Shown: positions 6,347 to 12,758, counted from the first letter of the stretch. The stretch: DNA of 16,354 nucleotides from MFAQ01 sp964592455 (GCA_964592455.1 CAZQDQ010000010.1:1-16354), one strand, 5' to 3'. Notes: generated by a model from the sequence alone, not told the origin. A program made the numbers and translations.

Positions 6347-8089
6347 TTAAAACATATTTCCAGATAGTTTACCTATGTGTAACATCTCTTCCCAACTTGT
6401 GATATCAACAACACTTTTATCATCTCTAAACCGTACCAATCTGGGAAACCGCAAGGCCAAGCCACCAGAATGAGTCGGGCTGTTAGTAATTTCATCAGCA
6501 GCAATTTCCACCACAACACTAGGTTCAACCCAAACATCTGGTTTTAGTATTTTCTCCACCAAGATGTTCTTAGGTTTATTTTCAAGCTTAAACTTATCTA
6601 ATTTATTTTTTATTTCAACAAACTCTTCGTCGGTAAGCCCTGTACCAATTTTAGCCAAACTAACCCAGACCCCTCTCTTTTTTGTTCCAACCAAAAAAGC
6701 ACCAATACCAAATCCAGATCTTTTTCCCTTACCAAAATAATAACCTAAAACAGCCAAGTCAAAAGTGTCGGCCAGTTTACCGTTTGCCCCCTCTACCTCT
6801 TTTATTTTCACCCAATTCCAACCTTGTCTACCAGGTAGATACTCTCCATCCCATTTTTTCATCACCGCCCCCTCATATCCTTCTTTTAAAAATTTAGTGT
6901 GTATTTTTTCCAACTCTACAGCACTAGAACTCCTAACATACTCATCGGCCACCAAAACCATATTCTCTAAAATCTGCTCACCCAAGATCTTTCTTCTCTC
7001 AAAGTAAGGTATACCGAGCAAGTTTTCTCCATTGCAAAACAAAACATCAAAACAGTAAAATTTTAGTGGAACATTAACAGCAGCCTCTTCCACTCCATGC
7101 TTTCTTTTTCTGGTTATTGTTTCCTGAAAGCTCAAAATTTTCCCTGTTTTTTGGTCATAGCCAACAGCTTCACAGTCCAAAATTATTTCATCTGACTTTA
7201 AGTAATCACCAATTTTCCTAAGTTCAGGGAACATTGCACTACTCTCCTCCAGGTTTCTCGTATAGCTTTTTATCAATTCTCCACCTTTTATACTTTTGTC
7301 TTTTGTCTTTTTACTTCGCTTGTAGTGTATCTGCACTCTTGTTCCGTCGTATTTTGGTTCAATTGCAACATCAACCATATTATTGACTATTTCCTCGTAA
7401 GTGTTTAGCCTCTGACAAAGCGCAGAAACTATCGGAACGCCCACTTTTACGGCTATTTTGCTTAAACCATCAATTCCCTCGCTTTTAAAAACCCTTACAA
7501 TCTCACCACTATCTGGGTACAGTTGATACACCCTATCCAGTTCTTTCCTTAAAGACTTGTCTCCATTGCCAATTTTCGACAAAGCATCAAAAATTGTTTT
7601 TTCAGAAAAACCAAGCCTCAACTTACCCATCACAACTCTCACGACAAACTTACTTTCCAAAGGTGTAACTGTCGATATTATCTCTGCTAATTTATTTATT
7701 TTAAGGTCCTGACTGCCGACCCCTTCAAAAAAGGCTATTTCTTTCAAATTCTGAAATACCTCGTAAAGATTCAAATTCTTACCTTTGTCTCTCTTTTCAA
7801 AATAGGTTGTGGTTTCGCCAAGGTCGCCCAATTCCTTATATTTTTTTTCTACTTCTTCTGGCAAAACTCCAAAAGCAAGTGCTACAGATCTTACAACCAT
7901 TTTCCCCGCCATTCCAAACTCCTTGTTCTCGTATATAGGACCTAGCAACCCTTGTGTCAAATAAACGCCATAAATAGATTCATCAACCTCCATTCTCTTA
8001 ATTAAGTCGGCTAGTAGATCAGTTATTTCCAGCCTAGAACTAATTTTTTCCAAACGCTCCAAATACTCCGCAAATTCTCTAAATAACAT
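6347..8089 (-). CDS. lig: ATP-dependent DNA ligase, archaeal type
   Basis: The 580-residue enzyme seals nicks in DNA using ATP through a lysyl-AMP intermediate. Domains in order are an alpha-helical N-terminal DNA-binding domain (about 1-215), a nucleotidyltransferase core (about 220-430) and an OB-fold (about 435-565). Motif I is E-P-K-Y-D-G-T-R with adenylated Lys246. Motif III includes L-D-C-E-A (304-308), motif IV E-G-A-V-M-K (406-411) and motif V W-V-K-I-K (426-430). The C-terminal L-R-F-P-R region (546-550) is the motif VI area. Length and order match archaeal and eukaryotic ligase I without the long eukaryotic N terminus. A Lys-rich insertion (about 258-268) follows motif I and is encoded by short TTTTGTC repeats. 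Bacterial replication normally uses NAD-dependent LigA, so this is probably an additional or transferred ligase. It lies between the Fic-like regulator (24-base gap with palindrome) and the antiporter. Confidence 0.95.
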   Translation of the reverse strand: MLFREFAEYLERLEKISSRLEITDLLADLIKRMEVDESIYGVYLTQGLLGPIYENKEFGMAGKMVVRSVALAFGVLPEEVEKKYKELGDLGETTTYFEKRDKGKNLNLYEVFQNLKEIAFFEGVGSQDLKINKLAEIISTVTPLESKFVVRVVMGKLRLGFSEKTIFDALSKIGNGDKSLRKELDRVYQLYPDSGEIVRVFKSEGIDGLSKIAVKVGVPIVSALCQRLNTYEEIVNNMVDVAIEPKYDGTRVQIHYKRSKKTKDKSIKGGELIKSYTRNLEESSAMFPELRKIGDYLKSDEIILDCEAVGYDQKTGKILSFQETITRKRKHGVEEAAVNVPLKFYCFDVLFCNGENLLGIPYFERRKILGEQILENMVLVADEYVRSSSAVELEKIHTKFLKEGYEGAVMKKWDGEYLPGRQGWNWVKIKEVEGANGKLADTFDLAVLGYYFGKGKRSGFGIGAFLVGTKKRGVWVSLAKIGTGLTDEEFVEIKNKLDKFKLENKPKNILVEKILKPDVWVEPSVVVEIAADEITNSPTHSGGLALRFPRLVRFRDDKSVVDITSWEEMLHIGKLSGNMF

Positions 8090-8106
8090 ATTGCTAGTAT
8101 AGCAAT
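8090..8106. repeat. Perfect 7-bp inverted repeat (3-base spacer) between the Fic-like gene and the ligase gene
   Basis: ATTGCTA (8090-8096), GTA, TAGCAAT (8100-8106) is a perfect palindrome starting at the base next to the ligase ATG. It contains the minus-strand TATACT (8096-8101), which lies exactly 6 bases before the ATG. It could be an operator covering the -10 and start codon, or simply a small hairpin. There is no T-tract, so it is a poor terminator candidate. Confidence 0.6.
8096..8101 (-). promoter_or_regulatory. Candidate -10 box for the ATP-dependent ligase gene
   Basis: TATACT is followed by AGCAAT and then ATG. With standard geometry the first transcribed base would be at or next to the A of the start codon, giving a leaderless ligase mRNA. 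No strong -35 is visible at 17 bases. It lies inside the perfect palindrome, so a bound protein would block it. Confidence 0.4.
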
Positions 8107-8113
8107 CTTCACA

Positions 8114-9214
8114 CTATAAATTCTTAGTTTTCCCCAAAATGTACACCGCACCTTTTGTCTTACCTCTCTTCCTTATCATTTTTTTTCCAATCAAGTCCTT
8201 TATGTCTCGCAAAATAGTATCATCAGAAACAAGAGGTAAAATTTCCCTAATCTGCTTAATAGTCATTTCTCCTTTTACTGTTATTTCTTCCATTATCGCA
8301 AGCTGTCTTTCAGATAAAGCAACCGCCTTTCCAACCCCGCTTCTATACTTAATCGAGGTGCCTTCAATACTTGAAACTCTTATTTTTAACTTACTTGCAG
8401 ATGTTTGTAAGATACCAACAAAGTAATCAATGACTCCAGTTAGATCCCAATTAGTTCTTTCATAGTCGGCAATAACTTCTTTCAACCTTATCTGCGTCTT
8501 AGCAATTTCCTCTTCTATGGACAAATACAAAACCTCATAACCTACAGAACCCAAAAAAGCCAACGAAAAAAAGAGAGTTGTAATCACGTTGTAGTTATTA
8601 AAAGGAGATATTCGCAACAATTCTCCAAAAACAATAGCAAACTTTATAATCGGATGTACCTGACCATTACCACTGTTTTCAAACCAGGACATAAACTCGT
8701 CCATCTGATATGGAACTTCGTTAAATCGAGGATGAAACAAAAACGAATCAGCGCCATTTATATCGCTAACCCTAAATCCACCAGCGTTTTCTGTAACAAT
8801 CATTCTCTCCCTCACCAATCTATTTATTTGCGACATTTCTTTTAGTGAAACTTTCTCGGCAATAAACTTACTTGAAATGTAAGAAATCTGATCCACCAGC
8901 TTATTTGTGTTTATTAGATTCAAAGTCATTTGCAAATCTCTTTCTTTAACCATCAAACCAAGCCTGTTCGCAATATCTATTGTTTTTTCATCTCTGTCTG
9001 GCTCGTCAGCCACAACCCTACTTACCACATCCGTGCTAATTGGCATATCAACAAGTCTAAGTCCACCAGAAATCCTCCTTACTAAAGACTCCGCTCTCAA
9101 TCTCTTTGTCCATTCGACAGGAATATCAACAGACTTTACATAAAACAAATCTAACTCTACGCTAACAACATTACTTAAAATTTTATTTGTAATCGAATAT
9201 TTTGGTGAAAACAC
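8114..9214 (-). CDS. Fic-fold protein with degenerate active site and C-terminal winged helix-turn-helix (pseudo-Fic regulator)
   Basis: The 366-residue layout follows class II Fic proteins: the opening S-P-K-Y-S-I-T-N-K-I-L, an A-G-G-F-R-V segment (144-149, like A-G-x-x-R), H-P-I-I-K-F-A-I (187-194), the active-site loop, then Y-L-S-I (230-233) and the helix after it. In active Fic enzymes the loop reads H-P-F-x-[DE]-G-N-G-R; here it is S203-P-F-N-N-Y-N-V-I211. The catalytic His and the anion-binding G-x-G-R are therefore lost. The N-terminal inhibitory S-x-x-x-E-G is also gone (R-R-I-S-G-G at 46-51, no Glu). The C terminus (about 300-362) is a DeoR/MarR-like winged helix with T-I-K-Q-I-R-E-I-L and a basic wing K-K-M-I-R-K-R-G-K. 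Fold assignment is by pattern; loss of AMPylation and a DNA-binding role are inference. The start is GTG, 28 bases after the hydrate dehydratase stop. Confidence 0.75.
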   Translation of the reverse strand: MFSPKYSITNKILSNVVSVELDLFYVKSVDIPVEWTKRLRAESLVRRISGGLRLVDMPISTDVVSRVVADEPDRDEKTIDIANRLGLMVKERDLQMTLNLINTNKLVDQISYISSKFIAEKVSLKEMSQINRLVRERMIVTENAGGFRVSDINGADSFLFHPRFNEVPYQMDEFMSWFENSGNGQVHPIIKFAIVFGELLRISPFNNYNVITTLFFSLAFLGSVGYEVLYLSIEEEIAKTQIRLKEVIADYERTNWDLTGVIDYFVGILQTSASKLKIRVSSIEGTSIKYRSGVGKAVALSERQLAIMEEITVKGEMTIKQIREILPLVSDDTILRDIKDLIGKKMIRKRGKTKGAVYILGKTKNL

Positions 9215-9219
9215 AACTT

Positions 9220-9248
9220 ATTATCGCTTCAAATGCGGAAAATCACAA
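9220..9248 (-). promoter_or_regulatory. Candidate promoter for the pseudo-Fic regulator
   Basis: TTGTGA (9243-9248), 17 bases, then GATAAT (9220-9225), then 5 bases to the GTG start at 9214. This is the best -35/-10 pair in the window. The -35 overlaps the TGA stop of the hydrate dehydratase gene. Transcription would start at or next to the GTG, so the message would be leaderless. No Shine-Dalgarno sequence is present. Confidence 0.5.
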
Positions 9249-10109
9249 TCTATTTACTAAACCCCCATAAACCAGCGGCACCTCCTCAGCCAAGTCCTGT
9301 GCACTAAACATCAAACCTCTTTTGCTCATTAAACTTTTTCCGGCCAGTTTTACCAAATGCGAAGCATAACAACAAGATTCTATAGCTGAGTCCTTTGCTA
9401 AAAAACCCAAAACCAGACCTGCTGTGACGTCGCCAACACCACCCTTTACCAAACCATCACTCCCTCCACCAATAGCAACAACCCTCACCCCATCGCTAAC
9501 CAATGAAGTCTCATCTTTAGTCAAGATAACTATTCCCTGTTTTTTGGCCATACTGTGAACCAATTCCGCTCTTTCCTCAAAACTGTCTGGCTGAACAAAA
9601 CCAAAAAGCATCTCAAATTCTTTATTATTTGGCGTCACTATTGCTCCCGCTGGCATCTCTTCCACCTTAACTACCTGCAAAGCTCCTCCGTCCACTATCC
9701 ATTTTTTATCAGGAAACTTTTTGAATAAATCCAATGTCAAATCTCTTGTCTTTTGTCCTTCATCATCACAAACAAATCCATGTTCTTTCACATGACTCCT
9801 CATCATACCAGGACCAATAAGTATAGCGTCAGACTTCTCTATATACCCCTCAATGTCATCTTCTGGTATCCACACAAAAGACTGAACCTCTACCTTTATT
9901 TTATCTACTACCTCTTTATCATCTTTAGGACTAGCAAAGTACACCATTCCTACAATACGGCTACACGCCTTAAGTGACATTATTGGAGCACCATGAAACA
10001 AGCTACTACCCCCAATAATTACTACCTGACCACCCGAGAACTTGCTTTTAGTATCCTTAAAAGTCTTTGACCCCAAAAACCAGTTTTCCTCAAACTTTTC
10101 TATTTTCAT
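9243..10109 (-). CDS. nnrD: ADP/ATP-dependent (S)-NAD(P)H-hydrate dehydratase
   Basis: The 288-residue ribokinase-fold enzyme repairs hydrated NADH/NADPH, using ADP or ATP to dehydrate the S epimer. Seen in order: G-G-S-S-L-F-H-G-A-P (33-42, the family's G-G-S-x-x-x-x-G-A-P), I-L-I-G-P-G-M (96-102), the I-V-D-G-G-A-L block (138-144), V-T-P-N-N-K-E-F (158-165), and the nucleotide/catalytic loop V-K-G-G-V-G-D-V-T-A-G (221-231) with catalytic Asp227. It corresponds to the C-terminal half of E. coli YjeF. The N-terminal epimerase half (NnrE) is absent here, so it must be encoded elsewhere or be missing. ATG start; TAGAAT lies 9 bases upstream. It probably heads the transcript toward the pseudo-Fic and ligase genes, though those have their own candidate -10 boxes. 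Confidence 0.92.
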   Translation of the reverse strand: MKIEKFEENWFLGSKTFKDTKSKFSGGQVVIIGGSSLFHGAPIMSLKACSRIVGMVYFASPKDDKEVVDKIKVEVQSFVWIPEDDIEGYIEKSDAILIGPGMMRSHVKEHGFVCDDEGQKTRDLTLDLFKKFPDKKWIVDGGALQVVKVEEMPAGAIVTPNNKEFEMLFGFVQPDSFEERAELVHSMAKKQGIVILTKDETSLVSDGVRVVAIGGGSDGLVKGGVGDVTAGLVLGFLAKDSAIESCCYASHLVKLAGKSLMSKRGLMFSAQDLAEEVPLVYGGLVNRL

Positions 10110-10118
10110 TTCATATAT

Positions 10119-10124
10119 ATTCTA
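10119..10124 (-). promoter_or_regulatory. Candidate -10 box for the NAD(P)H-hydrate dehydratase gene
   Basis: TAGAAT lies 9 bases before the ATG, beside the REP-like repeat. A TATATA overlaps it further downstream. The -35 is not recognisable and no Shine-Dalgarno sequence is seen. Confidence 0.3.
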
Positions 10125-10127
10125 CTC

Positions 10128-10168
10128 CGTCATTGCGAATCTCGTACTCGAGCTGTGGCAATCCAGTC
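10128..10168. repeat. Degenerate REP-like palindromic repeat
   Basis: The ends CGTCATTGCGA and GTGGCAATCCAG match a dispersed palindromic repeat that I recall from many bacterial genomes (T-C-A-T-T-G-C-G-A ... G-G-C-A-A-T-C-C). It folds: ATTGC (10132-10136) pairs with GCAAT (10158-10162), and CTCG (10141-10144) pairs with CGAG (10149-10152) around a TACT loop, with a mismatched middle. It fills most of the longest intergenic gap in the window, between two divergent genes. The family match is from memory. Confidence 0.6.
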
Positions 10169-10176
10169 ACAATTGA

Positions 10177-10182
10177 TACAAT
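10177..10182 (+). promoter_or_regulatory. Candidate -10 box for the DUF5654-like gene
   Basis: TACAAT is followed by six bases (ATCCTT) and then the ATG at 10189, again the spacing expected if transcription begins at the start codon. Any -35 would fall in the REP-like repeat and is not recognisable. Confidence 0.4.
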
Positions 10183-10188
10183 ATCCTT

Positions 10189-10455
10189 ATGAAATCAAAA
10201 CCAACCAAAAAACCAATTCATCAAAAAGTAGCTTCACAAACTGTCACCTTAATCACAACTTCTCTTGGACTTGTTGCTGCACTAGCTTGGAACGAAGCTA
10301 TTACTGAATACGTCAACACCTATATAAAACCAAAATTTGCAACCGGATCAGGAGTTATATCACTGTTTATCTATGCTCTCTTTATTACTATTTTTACGGT
10401 TTTAACTACCAACTATCTATCCAGGGTTAGCAAAAAAATAAGTATCAAAGATTAA
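10189..10455 (+). CDS. Small two-helix membrane protein, DUF5654-like
   Basis: The 88-residue protein has a basic N terminus (about 1-16), then a helix with T-L-I-T-T-S-L-G-L-V-A-A-L-A-W-N-E-A (about 21-38). A short polar loop follows, then a second helix (about 52-76) and a basic tail. The first helix with A-L-A-W-N-E-A is the hallmark of the DUF5654 family found in archaea and Patescibacteria; this is recalled, not searched. Function is unknown. The Trp-Asn-Glu within a hydrophobic helix suggests oligomerisation or membrane-interface packing. It is a lone plus-strand gene, divergent from nnrD. Its last 11 bases overlap the 3' end of recF on the other strand. ATG start, TAA stop, probably leaderless. 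Confidence 0.75.
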   Translation: MKSKPTKKPIHQKVASQTVTLITTSLGLVAALAWNEAITEYVNTYIKPKFATGSGVISLFIYALFITIFTVLTTNYLSRVSKKISIKD

Positions 10456-11494
10456 TTCTTTTTGCCTTTCCAAACATTTCAACATCACTTCTATCAGCTG
10501 TAGTCACAATCACCTGCCTACCTTCCATTACCCGAAGCACCTCTTTCTTGTGATTCGCATCTAATTCAGAAAAAATATCGTCCAATAAAAGTAGCGCCTT
10601 TTTCTTTCTTCTCACTTCCAAAAAATAAATCTCACCCATCTTCATTGCCAATACAGCCATTCTCTGCTCTCCTCTAGACCCAAAAATTGACAAGTCTCTG
10701 CCCTCGTCCTCCACCACAATATCATCTTTGTGCGGACCAACCAACGTATAGCCAACCGCAACCTCCGCATCTTTATACGAAGCAAGGCGGGCCTCACTTA
10801 CAGAGCTCATCTCATAATTAAGCTTAATATTCTTAAACAATTCACTCTTAGCAAACAATTCATTTATATACCATATCAGCTCCTGCCTCTTGGTACTTAC
10901 AATGTTTCCATGTTTTATCACAAGCCCGTCCCAAAAAGTTAGAGCATGCCTACTCAAAGTGCCATCTCGGATGGCATCCAATACTTTATTTCTTCTTTTC
11001 AGGGCTTGTTCGTAGGTGGTGATACTGCTTTCATAAACACTGTCTGCTTGTATCAGTAGCCAATCCATATACTTTCTTCTCACTTCAGCAGATCCGCTAA
11101 TAAGCTCAATATCTTCTGGTCTAAAAATCACCACTGGAAGCAAACCTAACAACTCCTTTTTTCTACGGGACACTCCATTAATCAAGTACTTTCTTTTGTT
11201 AACTACTTTACCCATTACCAAACCACCATTTACTATTACCTGAACCTCCTGATTCTCCATACTATCAAGCACTAAATCTGCCTCCACTTTTCCTAACTCA
11301 CATCCAAATCTGACCATTTCCTCAATTCTACGTGCCTTAAAACTATCCCCCAAACTAATTAAATAAACTGCTTCCAAAATGTTTGTCTTCCCTTTAGCAT
11401 TCTCTCCAAAAATAACATTCACTCCTTCCTGAAACTCCAACGTTCTTTCTTCATAATTTCTAAAATCAGTTAGTCTTAGTTTCCTTATTCCCAC
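10445..11494 (-). CDS. recF: DNA replication and repair protein RecF
   Basis: This SMC/ABC-type ATPase binds gapped DNA and helps RecOR load RecA at single-strand gaps. The 349-residue protein has the family N terminus L-R-L-T-D-F-R-N-Y (6-14), Walker A G-E-N-A-K-G-K-T-N (30-38, Lys36), the R-P-E-D-I-E-L-I-S-G block (125-134), G-P-H-K-D-D (253-258), the signature F-G-S-R-G-E-Q-R-M (271-279) and Walker B L-L-L-L-D-D (301-306) followed by F-S-E-L-D. Length is normal. The start is GTG at 11494; no alternative Met occurs before residue 59, and the family motif begins immediately. TATACT lies exactly six bases before the GTG, so a leaderless internal promoter is likely in addition to read-through from fpg, whose stop is 18 bases upstream. 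It is not next to dnaN here, unlike the classical location. TGA stop, overlapping the convergent DUF5654-like gene. Confidence 0.96.
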   Translation of the reverse strand: MGIRKLRLTDFRNYEERTLEFQEGVNVIFGENAKGKTNILEAVYLISLGDSFKARRIEEMVRFGCELGKVEADLVLDSMENQEVQVIVNGGLVMGKVVNKRKYLINGVSRRKKELLGLLPVVIFRPEDIELISGSAEVRRKYMDWLLIQADSVYESSITTYEQALKRRNKVLDAIRDGTLSRHALTFWDGLVIKHGNIVSTKRQELIWYINELFAKSELFKNIKLNYEMSSVSEARLASYKDAEVAVGYTLVGPHKDDIVVEDEGRDLSIFGSRGEQRMAVLAMKMGEIYFLEVRRKKKALLLLDDIFSELDANHKKEVLRVMEGRQVIVTTADRSDVEMFGKAKRINL

Positions 11495-11500
11495 GCCTAA

Positions 11501-11506
11501 AGTATA
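11501..11506 (-). promoter_or_regulatory. Candidate -10 box for recF
   Basis: TATACT in the 18-base gap after fpg, with six bases (TTAGGC) before the GTG start. The hexamer and spacing are identical to the ligase promoter. No clear -35, no Shine-Dalgarno sequence. Confidence 0.4.
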
Positions 11507-11512
11507 ACACCC

Positions 11513-12397
11513 TTATTTTTGACAGCCGGGGCAATAAAAAGTTCCTCTACCTCCCAATTTAATTTTGACAATCTTTCCTCCACAGTTTTTACACGGTTGC
11601 CCTTCTCTCTTATATGTCAAAAAGTAGTTTTGATATGTTCCTCCAAGTCCCTTAGTGTCTACATAGTTTGCCGCACTTGCCCCGCCACTCCTTATTCCCA
11701 AATCAATTACATGTTTTATTGCCTCATGTAAGGCCTTTACTTCCACAATGCTCAACGACTTTGCAGATCTGCTTGGCAAAACTCTTGCCATGTTCAAAGC
11801 GTCGTTAGCATAAATATTACCAATACCTCCCATCAATTGCTGATCTAGCAAAACTACCTTTATTGGTCTTTGTATTCTACTCAACACTTTGGCAAAATAC
11901 TCCAAACTAAATTCATCATCCACCACGTCCGGCACTTGAGTTCTTGAAGTTTTGTGTTCTTGAGTTCTAGAGATTGTTCTCATCCACCCAAAAGCCCTCA
12001 TATCGTTAAAAAACAACTTCGATCCACCATCAAACACCAATTCAACTCTAGTAAACTTATTTGGCAACTCAGTAACCCAATCTGCACTCGGGTGACCACC
12101 GACAATTCTATTTTCCCCTTTTTGCTTCTTTTCAGTTTTGTTATTTTGAATTTTTTCTATATATATCAACTGCCCTGTCATCTTAAGATGTACTTGCACC
12201 AAATCTTCAAAATCTTCAAACTCTATAACTATCGTTTTTGCCTTCCTTTTAACCGATTTAATTGTTCTCCCCACCAAGCTGCCTGTATCGCCAAAAAAAT
12301 TCTTATCTCTATAAACCACCACACTGCTTATCACTCTTCCGGTAAGTGCATCATTCAATTGTCGAGAGATAGTCTCTACTTCAGGTAGTTCTGGCAT
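11513..12397 (-). CDS. mutM: Formamidopyrimidine-DNA glycosylase (Fpg/MutM)
   Basis: This bifunctional base-excision enzyme removes oxidised purines (8-oxoguanine, formamidopyrimidines) and cuts the abasic site. The N terminus M-P-E-L-P-E-V-E-T gives catalytic Pro2 and Glu3. The beta-F loop lysine is Lys54 (K-R-K-A-K). G-G-I-G-N-I-Y-A-N (190-198) contains the conserved Asn195. The C-terminal zinc finger has Cys269, Cys272, Cys289 and Cys292, with Arg284 in G-G-R-G-T. At 294 residues it is about 20 longer than usual: a Lys/Asn-rich insertion at about 84-96 and an S-R-T-Q repeat at 143-154 account for this. The ATG lies 17 bases inside the 3' end of the preceding glycosyltransferase frame. AGGA, 4 bases before the ATG, is the clearest Shine-Dalgarno sequence in the window. 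It is co-transcribed with the upstream genes. Confidence 0.96.
   Translation of the reverse strand: MPELPEVETISRQLNDALTGRVISSVVVYRDKNFFGDTGSLVGRTIKSVKRKAKTIVIEFEDFEDLVQVHLKMTGQLIYIEKIQNNKTEKKQKGENRIVGGHPSADWVTELPNKFTRVELVFDGGSKLFFNDMRAFGWMRTISRTQEHKTSRTQVPDVVDDEFSLEYFAKVLSRIQRPIKVVLLDQQLMGGIGNIYANDALNMARVLPSRSAKSLSIVEVKALHEAIKHVIDLGIRSGGASAANYVDTKGLGGTYQNYFLTYKREGQPCKNCGGKIVKIKLGGRGTFYCPGCQK
11935..11968. repeat. Short direct repeat inside mutM
   Basis: CTTGAGTTCT occurs at 11935-11944 and 11959-11968, a 24-base period (eight codons). On the coding strand it encodes S-R-T-Q twice (residues 143-146 and 151-154). It sits in a surface linker between the N-terminal beta domain and the helix-two-turn-helix region, so it is probably a small in-frame duplication. 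Confidence 0.6.
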
Positions 12398-12719
12398 CAG
12401 ATCCTACAAAGTTACTAACAACTCTTTTTATCTCTGCTACAAATCTCTCTTCAGAAAACATTTTTGCTCTATTTTGCAAATCAGTTACCCGCCAACTTGT
12501 TTTTACTAGTTTTCTTATAGCTTTTTCCAATGTTTTTTCATCTGTATTATTAACCAGTATTCCTGTTTTTCCGTCTACCACCGATTCTTTAAAACCACCA
12601 CCATTAAACGCAATAACTGGAGTCCCCGCAGCCATTGCTTCGACCGGAGTCACCCCAAAATCTTCCTCACGAGCCAAAGCAATAAAGCCCTTTGCTCCAG
12701 CATAAAGCTCCGGCAACAA
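12381..12719 (-). CDS. C-terminal part (from TTG 12719) of the interrupted family 4 glycosyltransferase
   Basis: This part carries the donor-sugar-binding half: P-E-L-Y-A-G-A-K-G-F-I, then E-E-D-F-G-V-T-P-V-E-A-M-A-A-G-T-P-V-I-A (the E-x7-E motif region of family 4), then G-G-F-K-E-S-V and G-K-T-G-I-L-V. The coding similarity begins upstream of the TTG, directly after the TAA at 12759, so the TTG start is only the first possible initiation codon, not a real gene start. I regard it as a remnant of the gene above, not an independent protein. Confidence 0.55.
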   Translation of the reverse strand: MLPELYAGAKGFIALAREEDFGVTPVEAMAAGTPVIAFNGGGFKESVVDGKTGILVNNTDEKTLEKAIRKLVKTSWRVTDLQNRAKMFSEERFVAEIKRVVSNFVGSDARTT

Positions 12720-12758
12720 GGCATCTCTAACTCTACCTAAAAGCTCAACCCCATAAAT

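Noticed and set aside
7288..7312. TTTTGTC tandem-like run in the ligase gene as a possible regulatory repeat
   Set aside because: It is a short in-frame stretch encoding a Lys-rich surface insertion, with only about two imperfect copies; no sign of a separate function.
8090..8106. Palindrome upstream of the ligase as a Rho-independent terminator
   Set aside because: The stem is AT-rich with a 3-base loop and lacks a following T-tract in either direction; an operator-like site is more plausible.
11954..12388. 144-codon open frame on the plus strand opposite mutM
   Set aside because: It covers the conserved Fpg N-terminal domain in antisense and its product looks random; Fpg is clearly the real gene.
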